From Taxawa tesnikishii (nom. ined.) (taxonomy: Eukaryota > Ascomycota > Dothideomycetes > Dothideales): DNA of 64,000 bases. The notes beneath the pieces are model-generated. The model saw only the letters and a program-made list of their open reading frames with translations, was not told the origin of the DNA and did no database searches. Made by a program: the position numbers and the translations under genes. The DNA is taken from assembly GCA_030247885.1 (NCBI GenBank), contig JAPDRO010000029.1:232652-296651 (forward strand), in the 5' to 3' direction. This document shows, piece after piece, positions 63,924 to 64,000 of this stretch (the first letter of the stretch is position 1; the number at the start of each line of letters is the position of its first letter).

Positions 63924-64000
63924 TAGGGTTAGGGTTAGGGTTAGGGTTAGGGTTAGGGTTAGGGTTAGGGTTAGGGTTAGGGTTAGGGTTAGGGTTAGGG
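63924..64000 (+). repeat. Telomere repeat array
   Basis: Nearly thirteen perfect TTAGGG units run to the last base of the window with the G-rich strand reading 5' to 3' outward, so this is a right-hand chromosome end. The array is cut by the window or assembly end. RIP-type mutation is absent from it. Confidence 0.98.

Overview
This window is the right-hand end of a chromosome of a filamentous ascomycete (Pezizomycotina; a dothideomycete-like species is my guess, from gene and transposon types only). It ends in a perfect TTAGGG telomere array (63924-64000). The genes have 50-130 base GT-AG introns and belong to typical fungal families. The window has sharp compartments: GC-balanced gene islands alternate with AT-rich blocks in which CpA and TpG are almost absent while CpG survives. 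That is the footprint of repeat-induced point mutation (RIP).

Layout. 1-17985 is a RIP block holding two Ty1/copia pol relics, a Plavaka-type transposase relic, several tandem repeats and, at its inner edge, a pogo/Fot1-like transposase facing left. 18065-39660 is the main gene island: a broken HET-domain gene; a tyrosine/homogentisate catabolic group (hppD, hmgA, a TTC36-like TPR gene, a fahA fragment and a decayed maiA); a small hydrophobin-like gene; an isocitrate-lyase/PEP-mutase superfamily enzyme; an MFS transporter of the allantoate-permease type; a Zn2Cys6 regulator; and a conserved gene I do not recognise. 39661-42480 is a second RIP block with a pogo-like transposase. 42500-52100 is a second island: two unrecognised genes head to head (one broken), a C-terminally truncated zinc alcohol dehydrogenase, a frameshifted quinone-oxidoreductase-like gene and an intact GFA/CENP-V-type protein. 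52105-56480 is a RIP block opening with a right-facing Fot1-like element. 56480-57800 is a small GC-rich scrap carrying a truncated NAD(P)-binding oxidoreductase. 58100-63920 is subtelomeric RIP DNA with an OrsD-domain (PF12013) gene relic, followed by the telomere.

How the genes fit together. hppD (tyrosine to homogentisate) reads intact and shares a 583-base divergent promoter with hmgA. Every later catabolic step shown here is damaged: hmgA by one frameshift, fahA reduced to about 75 codons joined to a transposon tail, maiA by several lesions. If the frameshifts are real and no other copy exists, the locus would make homogentisate without breaking it down, which predicts pyomelanin. Nearly all frameshifts I could infer across eight genes are losses of a single base, many in homopolymers, so uncorrected long-read error is a serious alternative. 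maiA, fahA, the alcohol dehydrogenase and two nonsense codons show decay that this error type would not explain. The most unusual observations are the TTC36-like gene inside the HPPD cluster, the RIPed and un-RIPed tandem pair at 57.8-58.3 kb, the outward-facing Fot1 elements bounding the gene islands, and the OrsD relic beside the telomere.
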